A stretch of DNA of 64,000 nt. It comes from an uncultured Bacteroidales bacterium (GTDB lineage Bacteria; Bacteroidota; Bacteroidia; Bacteroidales; UBA932). Within the stretch, counting starts at the first letter, position 1, and every line of letters starts with the position of its first letter. Positions 1-7,608 of the stretch are shown piece by piece. Both the position numbers and the translations under genes were made by a program. Below the pieces are notes generated by a model that was not told the origin of the DNA, did no database searches, and saw only the letters and a program-made list of their open reading frames with translations. Location: assembly GCA_949297365.1 (NCBI GenBank), contig CASFSL010000001.1:19589-83588 (forward strand), given 5' to 3'.

Positions 1-1
1 T

Positions 2-1018
2 GCCCAGAACGCTCAGAAGGCTGAGCCCGTGCCCGGCAAGGACGGCAACAAATATGTGCCCTATGAGGAGCGTACCGGCAACGAGTCGATTGTTTATTTT
101 ACCCGCGACCTCAGCCCTGAGGGACTGAGGAAGGCTTACGAGGCGGTATGCGGAGACATCGTGGGCCGTGTGGCCGTGAAACTGCATACCGGCGAGCAGA
201 ACGGCCCTAACATTATCCCGAGCTCCTGGGTGAAGGAGCTGATTGAAAAAGATATACCCGACGCTACTATTGTCGAGACAAACACCTACTACACAGGCGA
301 CCGCTACACCACCGAGCAGCACCGCAGGACGCTGGAAGTCAACGGATGGACCTTCTGCCCCGTGGACATCATGGACGAGGAGGACACCCTGACCCTGCCC
401 GTTAGGGGCGGCAAGTGGTTTGACCGCATGTCGATGGGCAGCCACATCACCGACTACAACTCAATGGTCGTTCTCACCCATTTCAAGGGACATTCCAAGG
501 GTGGTTTCGGCGGCAGCAGCAAGAACATCGGCATCGGCTGCGCTGACGGCCGCATAGGCAAGGCCTGGATCCACACCACTCCCGGCCAGAACGACCAGTG
601 GGATATCTCCGAAGAGGAGTTCATGGAGCGCATGACCGAGTCAAGCAAGGCGATAACGGACTATTTCGGCAAGCACATAACGTATGTCAATGTGATGCGC
701 AACATGTCCGTCTCCTGCGACTGCGAGGGTGTGGCCGCCGAGCCGGTAGTTACTCCCAACGTGGGTATCCTCGCCTCGACCGACATCCTGGCCATCGACC
801 AGGCCTGCGTGGATATGGTCTACGCCATGACGGAAGAGGAGCACCACGCCCTGGTGGAGCGCATCGAGTCCCGTCACGGCCTGCGGCAGCTCTCCTACAT
901 GAAGGAGCTCGGCATGGGCAATGACCGCTACATCATCATCGACCTGGACAACGGCGGCCGGCGCATCACCGTCGGGGAGGCCGTCAAGGACCTGAAGCCC
1001 TTCGTCGCAGAGCAGTAG
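2..1018 (+). CDS. DUF362 domain protein, 5'-truncated by window edge
   Basis: The reading frame is open from base 2, with codons reading A-Q-N-A-Q-K-A-E before the first GTG at 29, so the true start and probably a signal peptide lie outside the window. About 338 residues are visible. The body matches the DUF362 family: a basic/His segment THFKGHSKGGFGGSSKN near the middle, a glycine-rich stretch after it, and the C-terminal pattern in which a database-like Asp-Gln-Ala-Cys (IDQACVDMVY) precedes an aromatic end. DUF362 proteins are often encoded with ferredoxin domains, but no CxxCxxC cluster is seen here. The function is unknown. The last 25 codons have a diverged copy at 2020-2094, beyond the DUF3990 module. 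Confidence 0.75.
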   Translation, partial: AQNAQKAEPVPGKDGNKYVPYEERTGNESIVYFTRDLSPEGLRKAYEAVCGDIVGRVAVKLHTGEQNGPNIIPSSWVKELIEKDIPDATIVETNTYYTGDRYTTEQHRRTLEVNGWTFCPVDIMDEEDTLTLPVRGGKWFDRMSMGSHITDYNSMVVLTHFKGHSKGGFGGSSKNIGIGCADGRIGKAWIHTTPGQNDQWDISEEEFMERMTESSKAITDYFGKHITYVNVMRNMSVSCDCEGVAAEPVVTPNVGILASTDILAIDQACVDMVYAMTEEEHHALVERIESRHGLRQLSYMKELGMGNDRYIIIDLDNGGRRITVGEAVKDLKPFVAEQ

Positions 1019-1086
1019 TTTATACAGGAACAGTATAGATTTAGATAAGTGCAGTAACGTGCAAAAAGTTAAAAGTGACGGTTTTA

Positions 1087-1317
1087 TCAGGAAATCTTGC
1101 CTGAAGTGAGTTCGTTTTGAAGATAGTCGTAGATGTATCCGGCACTTTGGAAATAAAGTCCGGTAGCAGGATCTGAAAGACGCTCAAAGGTGTCGGAGTT
1201 GTAGAGGGTTGTCAATGCTTCCTGCATACTGTAGCCCCAGTTCTCCATAAGCATCTGGGTCAACTCTACCGTCAATGCCTCCTGCAAATGCTCTATCTGT
1301 CTACTGTTCAGTCTCAT
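1087..1317 (-). CDS. Small acidic protein, third gene of DUF3791-DUF3990 module
   Basis: A 76-residue protein without signal peptide or membrane segment, predicted mostly helical. Its start codon overlaps the stop of the DUF3990 remnant (bases 1314-1317), so it is translationally coupled to the module. It contains a central LYNSDTFERLSDPATGLY stretch followed by an aromatic YIYDYL end, a pattern I associate loosely with small partners of DUF3990 proteins but cannot name. It may be an immunity or accessory factor by position only. It appears intact although its upstream neighbour is broken. Confidence 0.55.
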   Translation of the reverse strand: MRLNSRQIEHLQEALTVELTQMLMENWGYSMQEALTTLYNSDTFERLSDPATGLYFQSAGYIYDYLQNELTSGKIS

Positions 1318-1705
1318 ATTCTGCTTAAATAGGATAATGCCCTGTCTGTTCCGAAGAAATACTGGATAGTCAGTCCTTTGGCGTACCGCAGTTCTTCGAC
1401 TAATTGTCTCATCGTGATAATACCGTCGGTATATCTTCTGAGCTGAAATGTCACACCGTCATCGGCAATAGGGCCGACCACAATATCATAGTCATGCACA
1501 GGCTGTGGTTGATGACGGTCCCTGTTCTTCAATACAAATTCCGCCCATTCCTCACAGTAGTCGTCAAACCGTTTTATCTTTAATCCGTCAGCAATGGCAT
1601 CATCCTCGTTCCATTCAAAAACGGTTACCGAAGGGCTTCCTTGTTTCAACAAGTCTACGACTTGGGCAGCTCTATTGTCACATTTGATCCGTGATACAGT
1701 CTCAT
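1314..1705 (-). pseudogene. DUF3990 (ADP-ribosyltransferase-like) gene, internally deleted and frameshifted
   Basis: The natural start is the ATG at 1705, which overlaps the DUF3791 stop (ATGA). From there the frame reads MRLYHGSNVTIELPKS, the typical DUF3990 N-terminus with the YHGS motif, and then hits a TAG. The rest of the family signature resumes in another frame: a VTVFEW segment, EEWAEFVLKNR, then the highly typical YDIVVGPIADD and a C-terminal TDRALSYL. The segment that should hold the DFGxGFY motif is missing, so an internal deletion that is not a multiple of three joined the two halves near 1650-1665. A 135-codon open frame beginning at 1721 covers only the C-terminal part. DUF3990 proteins are related to ADP-ribosyltransferases; this copy should be inactive. 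Confidence 0.7.
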
Positions 1706-1926
1706 GCCAATCGCCCTCCATTACGACTGCATACCAGGACGAGGTCGCTGATAGTGTCCTCGAAGGACTGGGTATGCATCACATTGTAGTGAGTGAAAAA
1801 GAAATCAAGTCCCTTGAAACGCTGCAAATAGTTGTATGCCTGCTTTTTGCTCAGATTAAAAGCAGCGGCGAAGTCGGCTATCAGCGCAACTGTATACTCC
1901 AGTTTATTTTTCTCAGTACGGGACAT
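1702..1926 (-). CDS. DUF3791 domain protein
   Basis: A 74-residue protein from the ATG at 1926; an in-frame GTG at 1941 is possible but overlaps the -7 element TATTTTTG at 1941-1948. The family is recognised by its helical N-terminus (ALIADFAAAFNLSKKQAYNYL) and the HYNVMHTQSFEDTISDL end, which matches the H-x-x-LHTQ-S core of DUF3791. DUF3791 genes normally sit directly before DUF3990 genes, as here with an ATGA overlap. They are suspected partners of the ADP-ribosyltransferase-like protein, possibly antitoxin or chaperone; that role is inference. This gene looks intact although the downstream DUF3990 gene is broken. Confidence 0.75.
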   Translation of the reverse strand: MSRTEKNKLEYTVALIADFAAAFNLSKKQAYNYLQRFKGLDFFFTHYNVMHTQSFEDTISDLVLVCSRNGGRLA

Positions 1927-1940
1927 ATCGTCATTTTCCA

Positions 1941-1948
1941 CAAAAATA
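1941..1948 (-). promoter_or_regulatory. -7 element of the DUF3791 module
   Basis: On the minus strand the bases read TATTTTTG, a match to the Bacteroidota TAnnTTTG -7 element, 14 bp before the ATG at 1926. No clear TTTG -33 element is seen at the usual spacing. Confidence 0.45.
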
Positions 1949-2019
1949 AGAATAAATCGGATATCATAAGTTTACCTCTGGCGGGAAAAGGTGCAAATAA
2001 ATAAAATGTAGCAGCTCCA

Positions 2020-2094
2020 GATGACAACGGTGGGCGCATCACCGTCAGGGAGGCCGTCAAGGACCTGAAGCCCTTCGTCGCGGAGCATAAATAA
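2020..2094 (+). pseudogene. Remnant of a DUF362 gene 3' end
   Basis: These 25 codons read as the C-terminus of the DUF362 gene at 2-1018, ending in TVREAVKDLKPFVAEHK and a TAA. Compared with the first copy there are scattered substitutions and a one-codon in-frame difference (a single Arg in place of Arg-Arg), so it is a diverged paralogue tail rather than a fresh duplication. Nothing homologous is seen upstream of 2020. The roughly 1.0 kb between the two tails holds the DUF3791-DUF3990 module. Confidence 0.75.
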
Positions 2095-2095
2095 T

Positions 2096-2140
2096 TTTGA
2101 GAATCGAATATTTTATGTAAATTTGGAGTTGAACTCCAAA
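2096..2140 (+). promoter_or_regulatory. Promoter with 19-bp palindromic operator before DUF4143 ATPase
   Basis: A TTTG at 2096-2099 and the -7 element TAAATTTG at 2118-2125 form a Bacteroidota-type promoter with 18-bp spacing. A perfect palindrome, TTTGGAGTTGAACTCCAAA at 2122-2140 (9-bp arms around one base), overlaps the -7 element, the position expected for a repressor operator. The start codon is at 2158. Confidence 0.65.
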
Positions 2141-2157
2141 AATGCATAAATTTTCGT

Positions 2158-3315
2158 ATGAACTACATTAACAGGACAATGGAAGCCTTGCTGCTGGAGG
2201 CTTCAAAATATTTTTCAGTATTGGCAGTGACCGGGCCGAGGCAGTCAGGTAAAAGTACATTGCTGGGGCATCTGTTCCCGGAAGCTGTCAGGTACTCGAT
2301 GAAGGATGTTAATGTCCGTGAGTTCGCTGAGAATGATCCGATAGCATTCCTGAACTCTACCAAAGATGTCATGTTTATTGACGAGGTGCAGAAAGTTCCT
2401 GAACTGTTTGAATATATTCAAGGAATTGTGGATGCTGACCCGGACAGGAAGTTTTTATTGTCAGGCAGTTCCAATTTCGAAATAATGAAATCTGTTTCCG
2501 AGTCACTGGCCGGCAGAGCCGGAGTATATGAACTGTTGCCACTGTCTTTGACAGAAGCCGGAGACATCGGCTTCGCCAAGGGGCTTGATGAGTTCCTGTT
2601 CGACGGACTGTTTCCGGCTGTGTGTTCAGAAAAGAGCGTCGCCAAGTTCTTTTATCCTTCTTATGTCAGGACCTATCTGGAGAAAGATGTCAGAGATCTG
2701 ATGAATGTAAAGGACATGATGCAGTTTACAAGATTCATGAAGTTGTGTGCGGCCCGTGTCGGTTCGATTCTGAATGTCTCTGAGATATGTTCGGAACTCG
2801 GCGTGGACAATAAGACAGCGACATCCTGGCTTTCAGTTCTTACTGCCTCCTATGTCGTATATCTGCTTCCTCCATACTTTGAGAACATATCCAAGCGCTT
2901 GATAAAAAGCCCTAAACTGTATTTTACGGATCCTGGCCTCGCGGCATATCTGCTGGATATAGAGAGCCCGGAACAGTTGTCAAGGGACAAGATGCGGGGA
3001 AAAATATTCGAAAACTATGTCGTAATGGAGGCAGTGAAGCACCGTATGAATGCCGGCAGGGAGGGCGGAGTGTATTTTTACCGTGACTCAAATGGCAATG
3101 AAGTGGATTTGTTGTTGAAAGAGGAGGGCCGTATACAGGCCTTTGAAATAAAGTCATCGATGACTTACACTAAAGATTTTGAGAAGACGCTCAGGAATCT
3201 GCCTTCCTGGTTGAATACGCCGGTAGAGCGCAGGGCTGTTGTCTATGCAGGGGATTTTGAGAATACGGCCGGAGAAATAAATATAATCAACTATCGGAAT
3301 TTAAGTTTCATATAG
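2158..3315 (+). CDS. AAA ATPase with C-terminal DUF4143 domain
   Basis: A 385-residue cytoplasmic protein. The N-terminal AAA_14-type domain has Walker A GPRQSGKS at residues 26-33, Walker B in VMFIDEVQKVPEL near residue 75, and a sensor-like LLSGSSNF. Residues about 190-345 form the DUF4143 domain with a winged-helix-like ELGVDNKTATSWLSVL segment, the FTDPGLAAYLL motif, and the E-V-D-L-L / FEIKSS nuclease-like core. These ATPases are common, often horizontally moved, and of unknown role; the nuclease-like motif is known from the family but activity is not proven. The gene stands alone behind its own operator. Confidence 0.85.
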   Translation: MNYINRTMEALLLEASKYFSVLAVTGPRQSGKSTLLGHLFPEAVRYSMKDVNVREFAENDPIAFLNSTKDVMFIDEVQKVPELFEYIQGIVDADPDRKFLLSGSSNFEIMKSVSESLAGRAGVYELLPLSLTEAGDIGFAKGLDEFLFDGLFPAVCSEKSVAKFFYPSYVRTYLEKDVRDLMNVKDMMQFTRFMKLCAARVGSILNVSEICSELGVDNKTATSWLSVLTASYVVYLLPPYFENISKRLIKSPKLYFTDPGLAAYLLDIESPEQLSRDKMRGKIFENYVVMEAVKHRMNAGREGGVYFYRDSNGNEVDLLLKEEGRIQAFEIKSSMTYTKDFEKTLRNLPSWLNTPVERRAVVYAGDFENTAGEINIINYRNLSFI

Positions 3316-3327
3316 TATATTCGCGGC

Positions 3328-4014
3328 ATGAAAAAAGCGGATATAGTATTTGTGTGCGCGGTGGTGGCGGTGTTCCTGCCCTTCGTGCTTTCGGAGCCTG
3401 TCTACGAGGCCTATAAGAGTTTCAATGCCGCTCACGGGATGATCGTGAGCTTCATCAAGTTCGCTGTGCTCTCGACCGCCGGCGAGATGCTGGGAGCGCG
3501 TATCACCACCGGACATTACTACTACAAAGGCTTCGGCCTGATATCCAAGATGCTCGTCTGGGGCATCCTCGGCATGGGCATCAACATGGCGATGATCATC
3601 TTCTCGTCCGGCACTCCGGCATTCCTGGAGTACATGGGACTGACCGGCGCCACGGAGTTCCTCGCCGGGCCGATGTGCTGGCAGAAGGTGCTGGTGGCCT
3701 TCTGCGTCTCGGTGGCCATGAACTCGATATTCGCTCCGGTATTCATGACCCTGCACAAGATATGCGACATCCATATAGCGGATTACAACGGCTCGGCGCT
3801 GGCCCTGATCAGGCCCTGGAAGATGGGCGAGCTCTTCTGCCGCGTCAACTGGAAGGCCCAGTGGGGCTTCGTCTTCAAGAAGACCATCCCCCTGTTCTGG
3901 TTCCCGGCCCATACGGTGACCTTCCTGCTGCCGCCCTCCGGCCGCGTTCTCTGCGCCGCCCTGCTCGGGGTCGCCCTCGGCGTGCTCCTGGCCCTGGCTG
4001 CCCGCAAAAAATAA
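3328..4014 (+). CDS. Multi-pass membrane protein, Mpv17/PMP22-like
   Basis: A 228-residue integral membrane protein with about five hydrophobic segments: residues 5-24, 41-56, 75-95, 125-150 and 200-225. The segments KKTIPLFWFPAHTVTFLLP and the C-terminal LLGVALGVLLALA resemble the end of Mpv17/PMP22 proteins, and closely similar proteins are widespread in Bacteroidales, usually left as hypothetical. The substrate and role are unknown. The start at 3328 is 12 bp after the ATPase stop. A degenerate -7 element TATATTCG lies at 3316-3323, so the transcript may have almost no leader. The family assignment is moderate. Confidence 0.6.
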   Translation: MKKADIVFVCAVVAVFLPFVLSEPVYEAYKSFNAAHGMIVSFIKFAVLSTAGEMLGARITTGHYYYKGFGLISKMLVWGILGMGINMAMIIFSSGTPAFLEYMGLTGATEFLAGPMCWQKVLVAFCVSVAMNSIFAPVFMTLHKICDIHIADYNGSALALIRPWKMGELFCRVNWKAQWGFVFKKTIPLFWFPAHTVTFLLPPSGRVLCAALLGVALGVLLALAARKK

Positions 4015-4032
4015 CCGAATTGTCGGGAAATA

Positions 4033-4064
4033 TTTGGATTGGCAGGTTATTATGCTTACCTTGC
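4033..4064 (+). promoter_or_regulatory. Promoter of the radical SAM/lipoprotein operon
   Basis: TTTG at 4033-4036, a 20-bp spacer and TACCTTGC at 4057-4064 match the Bacteroidota -33/-7 arrangement with one weak position. It lies 30 bp before the ATG at 4094 and supports that start over the in-frame codon at 4034. Confidence 0.5.
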
Positions 4065-4093
4065 ACCTGCTTATTTTTAAAATTATAACAGTT

Positions 4094-4546
4094 ATGGGAA
4101 AGATTATCAAGTTTCTGCTTATCTGTCTTGGCTTTAAATCGTTGACAGCCTGCGATGTGGAGATATGGAACGGGACAATGGAGTATGGGACGCCATACGC
4201 GGAGTATGAGGTCAAGGGCAGGGTGTCGGATGCTGAAGGCACTCCTATACAGGGCGTCAGGGTAAGTATGGGCGAGTCGCAGAGCAGCCAATTGGATTCC
4301 GTGGCCGTCACCGATGCCGAAGGCCGTTTCCACGTCATTCACGGAACATTCCCGTTCAGGGACAATACTTTTGACATTCAGTTTACGGACATAGACGGAG
4401 AGGCCGGAGGCGGTCTCTTTGAGGAGCAGACCGTTACAGTCCAGGCCGAGATGGTTGAGGAGGGTGACGGCTGGGACGAGGGCGACTATGCCGTGAAAGA
4501 AGACGTGAATGTAACACTTGAGCTTAAAAAGGACAGCGAAGAGTAG
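4094..4546 (+). CDS. Putative lipoprotein of the rSAM/lipoprotein system
   Basis: A 150-residue exported lipoprotein. The ATG at 4094 gives a short signal peptide ending in the lipobox SLTAC, with the cysteine at residue 20, and the upstream promoter supports this start. The mature part has a carboxypeptidase-regulatory-like beta fold (VKGRVSDAEGTPIQGVRV, VTDAEGRFHV) and an acidic C-terminus. It sits 2 bp before a radical SAM gene; small lipoproteins in exactly this pairing form the family called putative lipoprotein, rSAM/lipoprotein system. By analogy with other radical SAM/small protein pairs it may be the substrate of that enzyme, but no modification has been shown as far as I know. Confidence 0.75.
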   Translation: MGKIIKFLLICLGFKSLTACDVEIWNGTMEYGTPYAEYEVKGRVSDAEGTPIQGVRVSMGESQSSQLDSVAVTDAEGRFHVIHGTFPFRDNTFDIQFTDIDGEAGGGLFEEQTVTVQAEMVEEGDGWDEGDYAVKEDVNVTLELKKDSEE

Positions 4547-4548
4547 TC

Positions 4549-5625
4549 ATGCGTTCTTTGTCCGTCAGGCAGAAGCTGGCACTGGAGCTGGCCCGTCCGC
4601 TGCACAGGGAACTGGCTGAGAAGCATGTTCTGCGCGACTTGTTCTGGGAGTGTACTCTAAGATGCTCCCTGCGCTGCCGTCACTGCGGCAGTGACTGTCA
4701 CACTACGGCCTCGGTAAAGGACATGCCGTTCGAGGATTTCGCCAGGGTCCTGCGCCGCATATCCGAAAAATACGATCCGCATAAAGTCTTCGTCATCGTT
4801 ACAGGCGGGGAGCCGTTGATGCGTCCCGACATAGTCTCGTGCGGAAGGGCCATCTACGACATGGGCTTTCCGTGGGGTATTGTTACAAACGGTATGCTGC
4901 TGGACCGCAGGCGTTTCGACTCTCTGCTCAAGGCCGGTATCCACAGTGCGACGATAAGCGTGGACGGATTCGAGGCCGACCACGACTGGATGCGCGGTGT
5001 CCCAGGCAGCTTCAGGAAGGCCACGGAAGGTGTCCGGATGTTCACGGAAGTGGAAGACGTGATATTCGATGTCGTCACATGTGCCAACCGGCGCAACCTG
5101 GCGTCGCTGCCCGAGTTCAAGGAGTTCCTTATATCCCTTGGCCTCAAGCGATGGAGGATATTCACTGTGTTCCCGTCAGGCCGGGCTGCCGATGATCCTG
5201 AGATGCAGCTCTCCCCGGAGCAGTTCGACTCGCTGATGGAATTTATAATGGCGACCAGAAAAGAAGGCCGTATTCATCTCAATTACGGTTGCGAGAATTT
5301 CCTAGGAGGCTACGAGGGCCTTGTCCGGGACAATTTCTTCAGCTGCAACGCCGGTCTCACCACTTCTTCTATCCTCGCCAACGGAGACATAGCGGCCTGC
5401 GCCAGCATCCGCAGCGATTACGCCCAGGGCAATATCTACCGGGGAGACGATTTCATCGATGTCTGGGAGAACCGCTATCAGGTATTCCGGGACCGCAACT
5501 GGATGCGGGAGCGAGGAGATGAATGCGGTCGCTGCAAGTATTTCCGGTACTGTCTCGGAGGGTCGATGCATCTGCGCGAGTCCGACGGCTCTCTCCGTCC
5601 CGGCACCTGCCGGATGTTGCGGTAA
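4549..5625 (+). CDS. Radical SAM/SPASM enzyme of the rSAM/lipoprotein system
   Basis: A 358-residue enzyme. The radical SAM iron-sulfur motif is C39-SLR-C43-RH-C46, with extra cysteines at 35 and 50. The GGEPLMRPD motif follows in the TIM barrel. The C-terminal third has a SPASM-type pattern: CNAG, then ILANGDIAAC, GNI...W..., CGRCKYFRYC and a final C near the end. SPASM enzymes usually modify peptides or proteins using auxiliary Fe-S clusters. The gene starts 2 bp after the lipoprotein, so the two are co-translated; this matches the family named radical SAM enzyme, rSAM/lipoprotein system. The chemistry and substrate are unknown. It ends 18 bp from the convergent HAD gene. Confidence 0.85.
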   Translation: MRSLSVRQKLALELARPLHRELAEKHVLRDLFWECTLRCSLRCRHCGSDCHTTASVKDMPFEDFARVLRRISEKYDPHKVFVIVTGGEPLMRPDIVSCGRAIYDMGFPWGIVTNGMLLDRRRFDSLLKAGIHSATISVDGFEADHDWMRGVPGSFRKATEGVRMFTEVEDVIFDVVTCANRRNLASLPEFKEFLISLGLKRWRIFTVFPSGRAADDPEMQLSPEQFDSLMEFIMATRKEGRIHLNYGCENFLGGYEGLVRDNFFSCNAGLTTSSILANGDIAACASIRSDYAQGNIYRGDDFIDVWENRYQVFRDRNWMRERGDECGRCKYFRYCLGGSMHLRESDGSLRPGTCRMLR

Positions 5626-5643
5626 ATCAATTGCTCCAGTAAG

Positions 5644-6339
5644 TCAGAATAGGATATCTGCTATCTGAGAAGGCCGGTCTACGATGTGGGCCGGGGAGTA
5701 GGAGGCGAGTTCTTCCCGGGTACGGCAGCCCCAGGTGACGGCTACGGCCTCGATACCGGCATTGGCTGCGGTCTGCATGTCCACGCCCGAGTCCCCGACG
5801 TACAGAACGGACGGGCGTTCGTCTGGGAAATTCCGTCCGGGACCGTCTACAGCGGGGCAATGTATCCCCGCCTCGCGGAGGATGTCCCACACTATCACTG
5901 GCTCCGGCTTGCGGGGCACCCCTTCCCTCTCTCCAAATACGGCGCAGAAGGGTATTTCAGGAAAGAAATGCCGCATGAGCCTGACGGTCGCGGGGTGGTA
6001 TTTGTTCGAGGCGACTGCTACCTTGATGTCCCGGCGGCAGATATCCGACAGGAGTTCCGGTATGCCCTCAAAGGGCCTGGTCATATCGGCGCAGTGCTCG
6101 CCGTAGTAGGGCAGGAACAAGCTCCGGATGCGCAGGACTTCTTCCTGACTGCGGCTGGCTTCCGGAAGGGCCCGCTCAAAGAGCTTGTTGATGCCGTTGC
6201 CGATGTAGGAGGCTATCTCCGTTTCGCTGTGGACGGGATAACCGCAGGCGGCCAGGGCCTGGTTGGTGGCCGCCGCGATATCAGGAACGGTGTACAGCAG
6301 GGTCCCGTCCAGATCGAAAATTACAAGTGATTTCTTCAT
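5644..6339 (-). CDS. gph: HAD-superfamily phosphatase, phosphoglycolate phosphatase-like
   Basis: A 231-residue HAD hydrolase with motif I FDLDGTLLYT near the N-terminus (nucleophile and acid/base Asp of DxDGT), a helical cap, motif II VAVASNK, the Lys in RKPEP and motif IV VGDSGVDMQTAANAG. This is the Gph-like pattern; the residue after the DGTLL motif is Tyr rather than the usual Asp. The likely substrate is 2-phosphoglycolate, but HAD phosphatases are promiscuous. It lies 28 bp after the glycerate kinase gene on the same strand; phosphoglycolate gives glycolate, and a kinase for glycerate next to it suggests a small C2/C3 acid salvage unit, by inference. Confidence 0.75.
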   Translation of the reverse strand: MKKSLVIFDLDGTLLYTVPDIAAATNQALAACGYPVHSETEIASYIGNGINKLFERALPEASRSQEEVLRIRSLFLPYYGEHCADMTRPFEGIPELLSDICRRDIKVAVASNKYHPATVRLMRHFFPEIPFCAVFGEREGVPRKPEPVIVWDILREAGIHCPAVDGPGRNFPDERPSVLYVGDSGVDMQTAANAGIEAVAVTWGCRTREELASYSPAHIVDRPSQIADILF

Positions 6340-6367
6340 AACTGCCGCAAATTTAAGGAAAAATATT

Positions 6368-7525
6368 CTATAGGTATCTGGCGGCGGCTATGATCCGGCG
6401 GATGATGGCCGGGGCGTCCTGGAGCGGATGCTCTTCCGGAAGGGCGAGGGATGAGAGTTCGAATACTTTTGAGATACCGAGGCTGAGATATTCCGCTTCG
6501 GTTATTTTATTCTGTCCGGTGACGACCCACAGCGGCTTGTCGTATTGCCGGCACATCTCCGCTATGCCGGAGGGCAGTTTCCCGGAGAGAGAGGAACGGT
6601 CGAAGCGGCCCTCTCCCGTGATTACCAGGTCTGCAGAGGCTATTTCCTGTTCCAGCTCCAGGGCCGAGGCGAAGAATCTCCATCCGGGGACGAACTGCGC
6701 TCCCAATGCGGCTTTAAGGGCGTATCCGGTACCTCCTGCCGCTCCGGCACCGGGGAAGTCCGGATGGCCGATGACTTTTATCCAATTTTCCAAAGCGTTC
6801 TCAAACAACGGAATATCCTGTCTCTTGCATCCTTTCTGCGGCCCGTAGACTGCAGTGGCTCCTGAAGGACCGAGCAGGGGGCTCGTTACGTCACTGGCTA
6901 CGAGGATCTCTGTTTCCTGAAGATGAGGACATACGCTCTGTACGGAGCGGTCCGAGGCCGAGTCTATGCCGCTGATGAATGTAGGGATGTCCTTGTTGCG
7001 GAACGGACAGCTGTTGGAGAATGACCAGCCGAGGGCCGCGAGCATTCCGAAGCCGCCGTCATTGGTCCCGCTGCCTCCGATGGCCATGACTATCCGTCGC
7101 GCACCGTGGCTCTCTATGGCGGACCGCATGACGGAGCCCAGCCCGTAGGTGGTCGCACGCAGCAGATTGCGCTTGTCCCTCGGTATCATGTTGAGCCCGC
7201 ATACTGATGCCATCTCGATGAAAGCGGTCCTGATGCCGTCCACCCTGTACATCAGTACCGGAGCCAGGATGGGAGAGCCCAGATGATTGACGCTTTCTAT
7301 GAATATTTTCTCATACTGTACCTCCTTTCTGTGGAATGCTCTCTCCATCACTCCCATACTCCCTTCGCCTCCATCGGCCATAGGGCATAGGAGAATATTG
7401 TCCGAAGTTGTCTTTGGAAGTGTGGAATTTGCTGATAATCCGTCCTTTATGGCCTGGGCGGCCTCTGCTGCCGTCATCGAACCTTTGAATTTATCCGTCG
7501 CAACAACGATTTTATTACATCTCAT
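6368..7525 (-). CDS. Glycerate kinase (glycerate 2-kinase type)
   Basis: A 385-residue protein of the GarK/GlxK glycerate kinase family, which phosphorylates D-glycerate with ATP. Visible family features are the N-terminal VVATDKFKGSMTAAEAAQAI, the PMADGGEGSM motif, the IGGSGTNDGGFGMLAALG motif and the C-terminal ITGEGRFDRSSLSGK. The length is normal for the family. It is the first gene of a probable two-gene operon with the HAD phosphatase. Its -7 element TATCTTTG on the minus strand (7530-7537) is only 4 bp from the start codon, so the message may be leaderless or nearly so. Confidence 0.9.
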   Translation of the reverse strand: MRCNKIVVATDKFKGSMTAAEAAQAIKDGLSANSTLPKTTSDNILLCPMADGGEGSMGVMERAFHRKEVQYEKIFIESVNHLGSPILAPVLMYRVDGIRTAFIEMASVCGLNMIPRDKRNLLRATTYGLGSVMRSAIESHGARRIVMAIGGSGTNDGGFGMLAALGWSFSNSCPFRNKDIPTFISGIDSASDRSVQSVCPHLQETEILVASDVTSPLLGPSGATAVYGPQKGCKRQDIPLFENALENWIKVIGHPDFPGAGAAGGTGYALKAALGAQFVPGWRFFASALELEQEIASADLVITGEGRFDRSSLSGKLPSGIAEMCRQYDKPLWVVTGQNKITEAEYLSLGISKVFELSSLALPEEHPLQDAPAIIRRIIAAARYL

Positions 7526-7529
7526 GTGG

Positions 7530-7558
7530 CAAAGATAGAGCCTAATTATTTATATTTG
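7530..7558. promoter_or_regulatory. Back-to-back divergent -7 elements
   Basis: On the minus strand TATCTTTG (7530-7537) serves the glycerate kinase gene, and on the plus strand TATATTTG (7551-7558) serves the DPP7-type peptidase at 7609. The two are 13 bp apart, so one bound RNA polymerase probably excludes the other. No clean -33 TTTG is seen for either. Confidence 0.5.
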
Positions 7559-7608
7559 TGACCAATTTTTGAATTTTAATAAACAACAAAAATCAAAATC
7601 AATACAAA

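Noticed and set aside
1594..2004. Plus-strand open frame opposite the DUF3791/DUF3990 genes
   Set aside because: No family pattern, and it runs against two minus-strand genes with an ATGA overlap.
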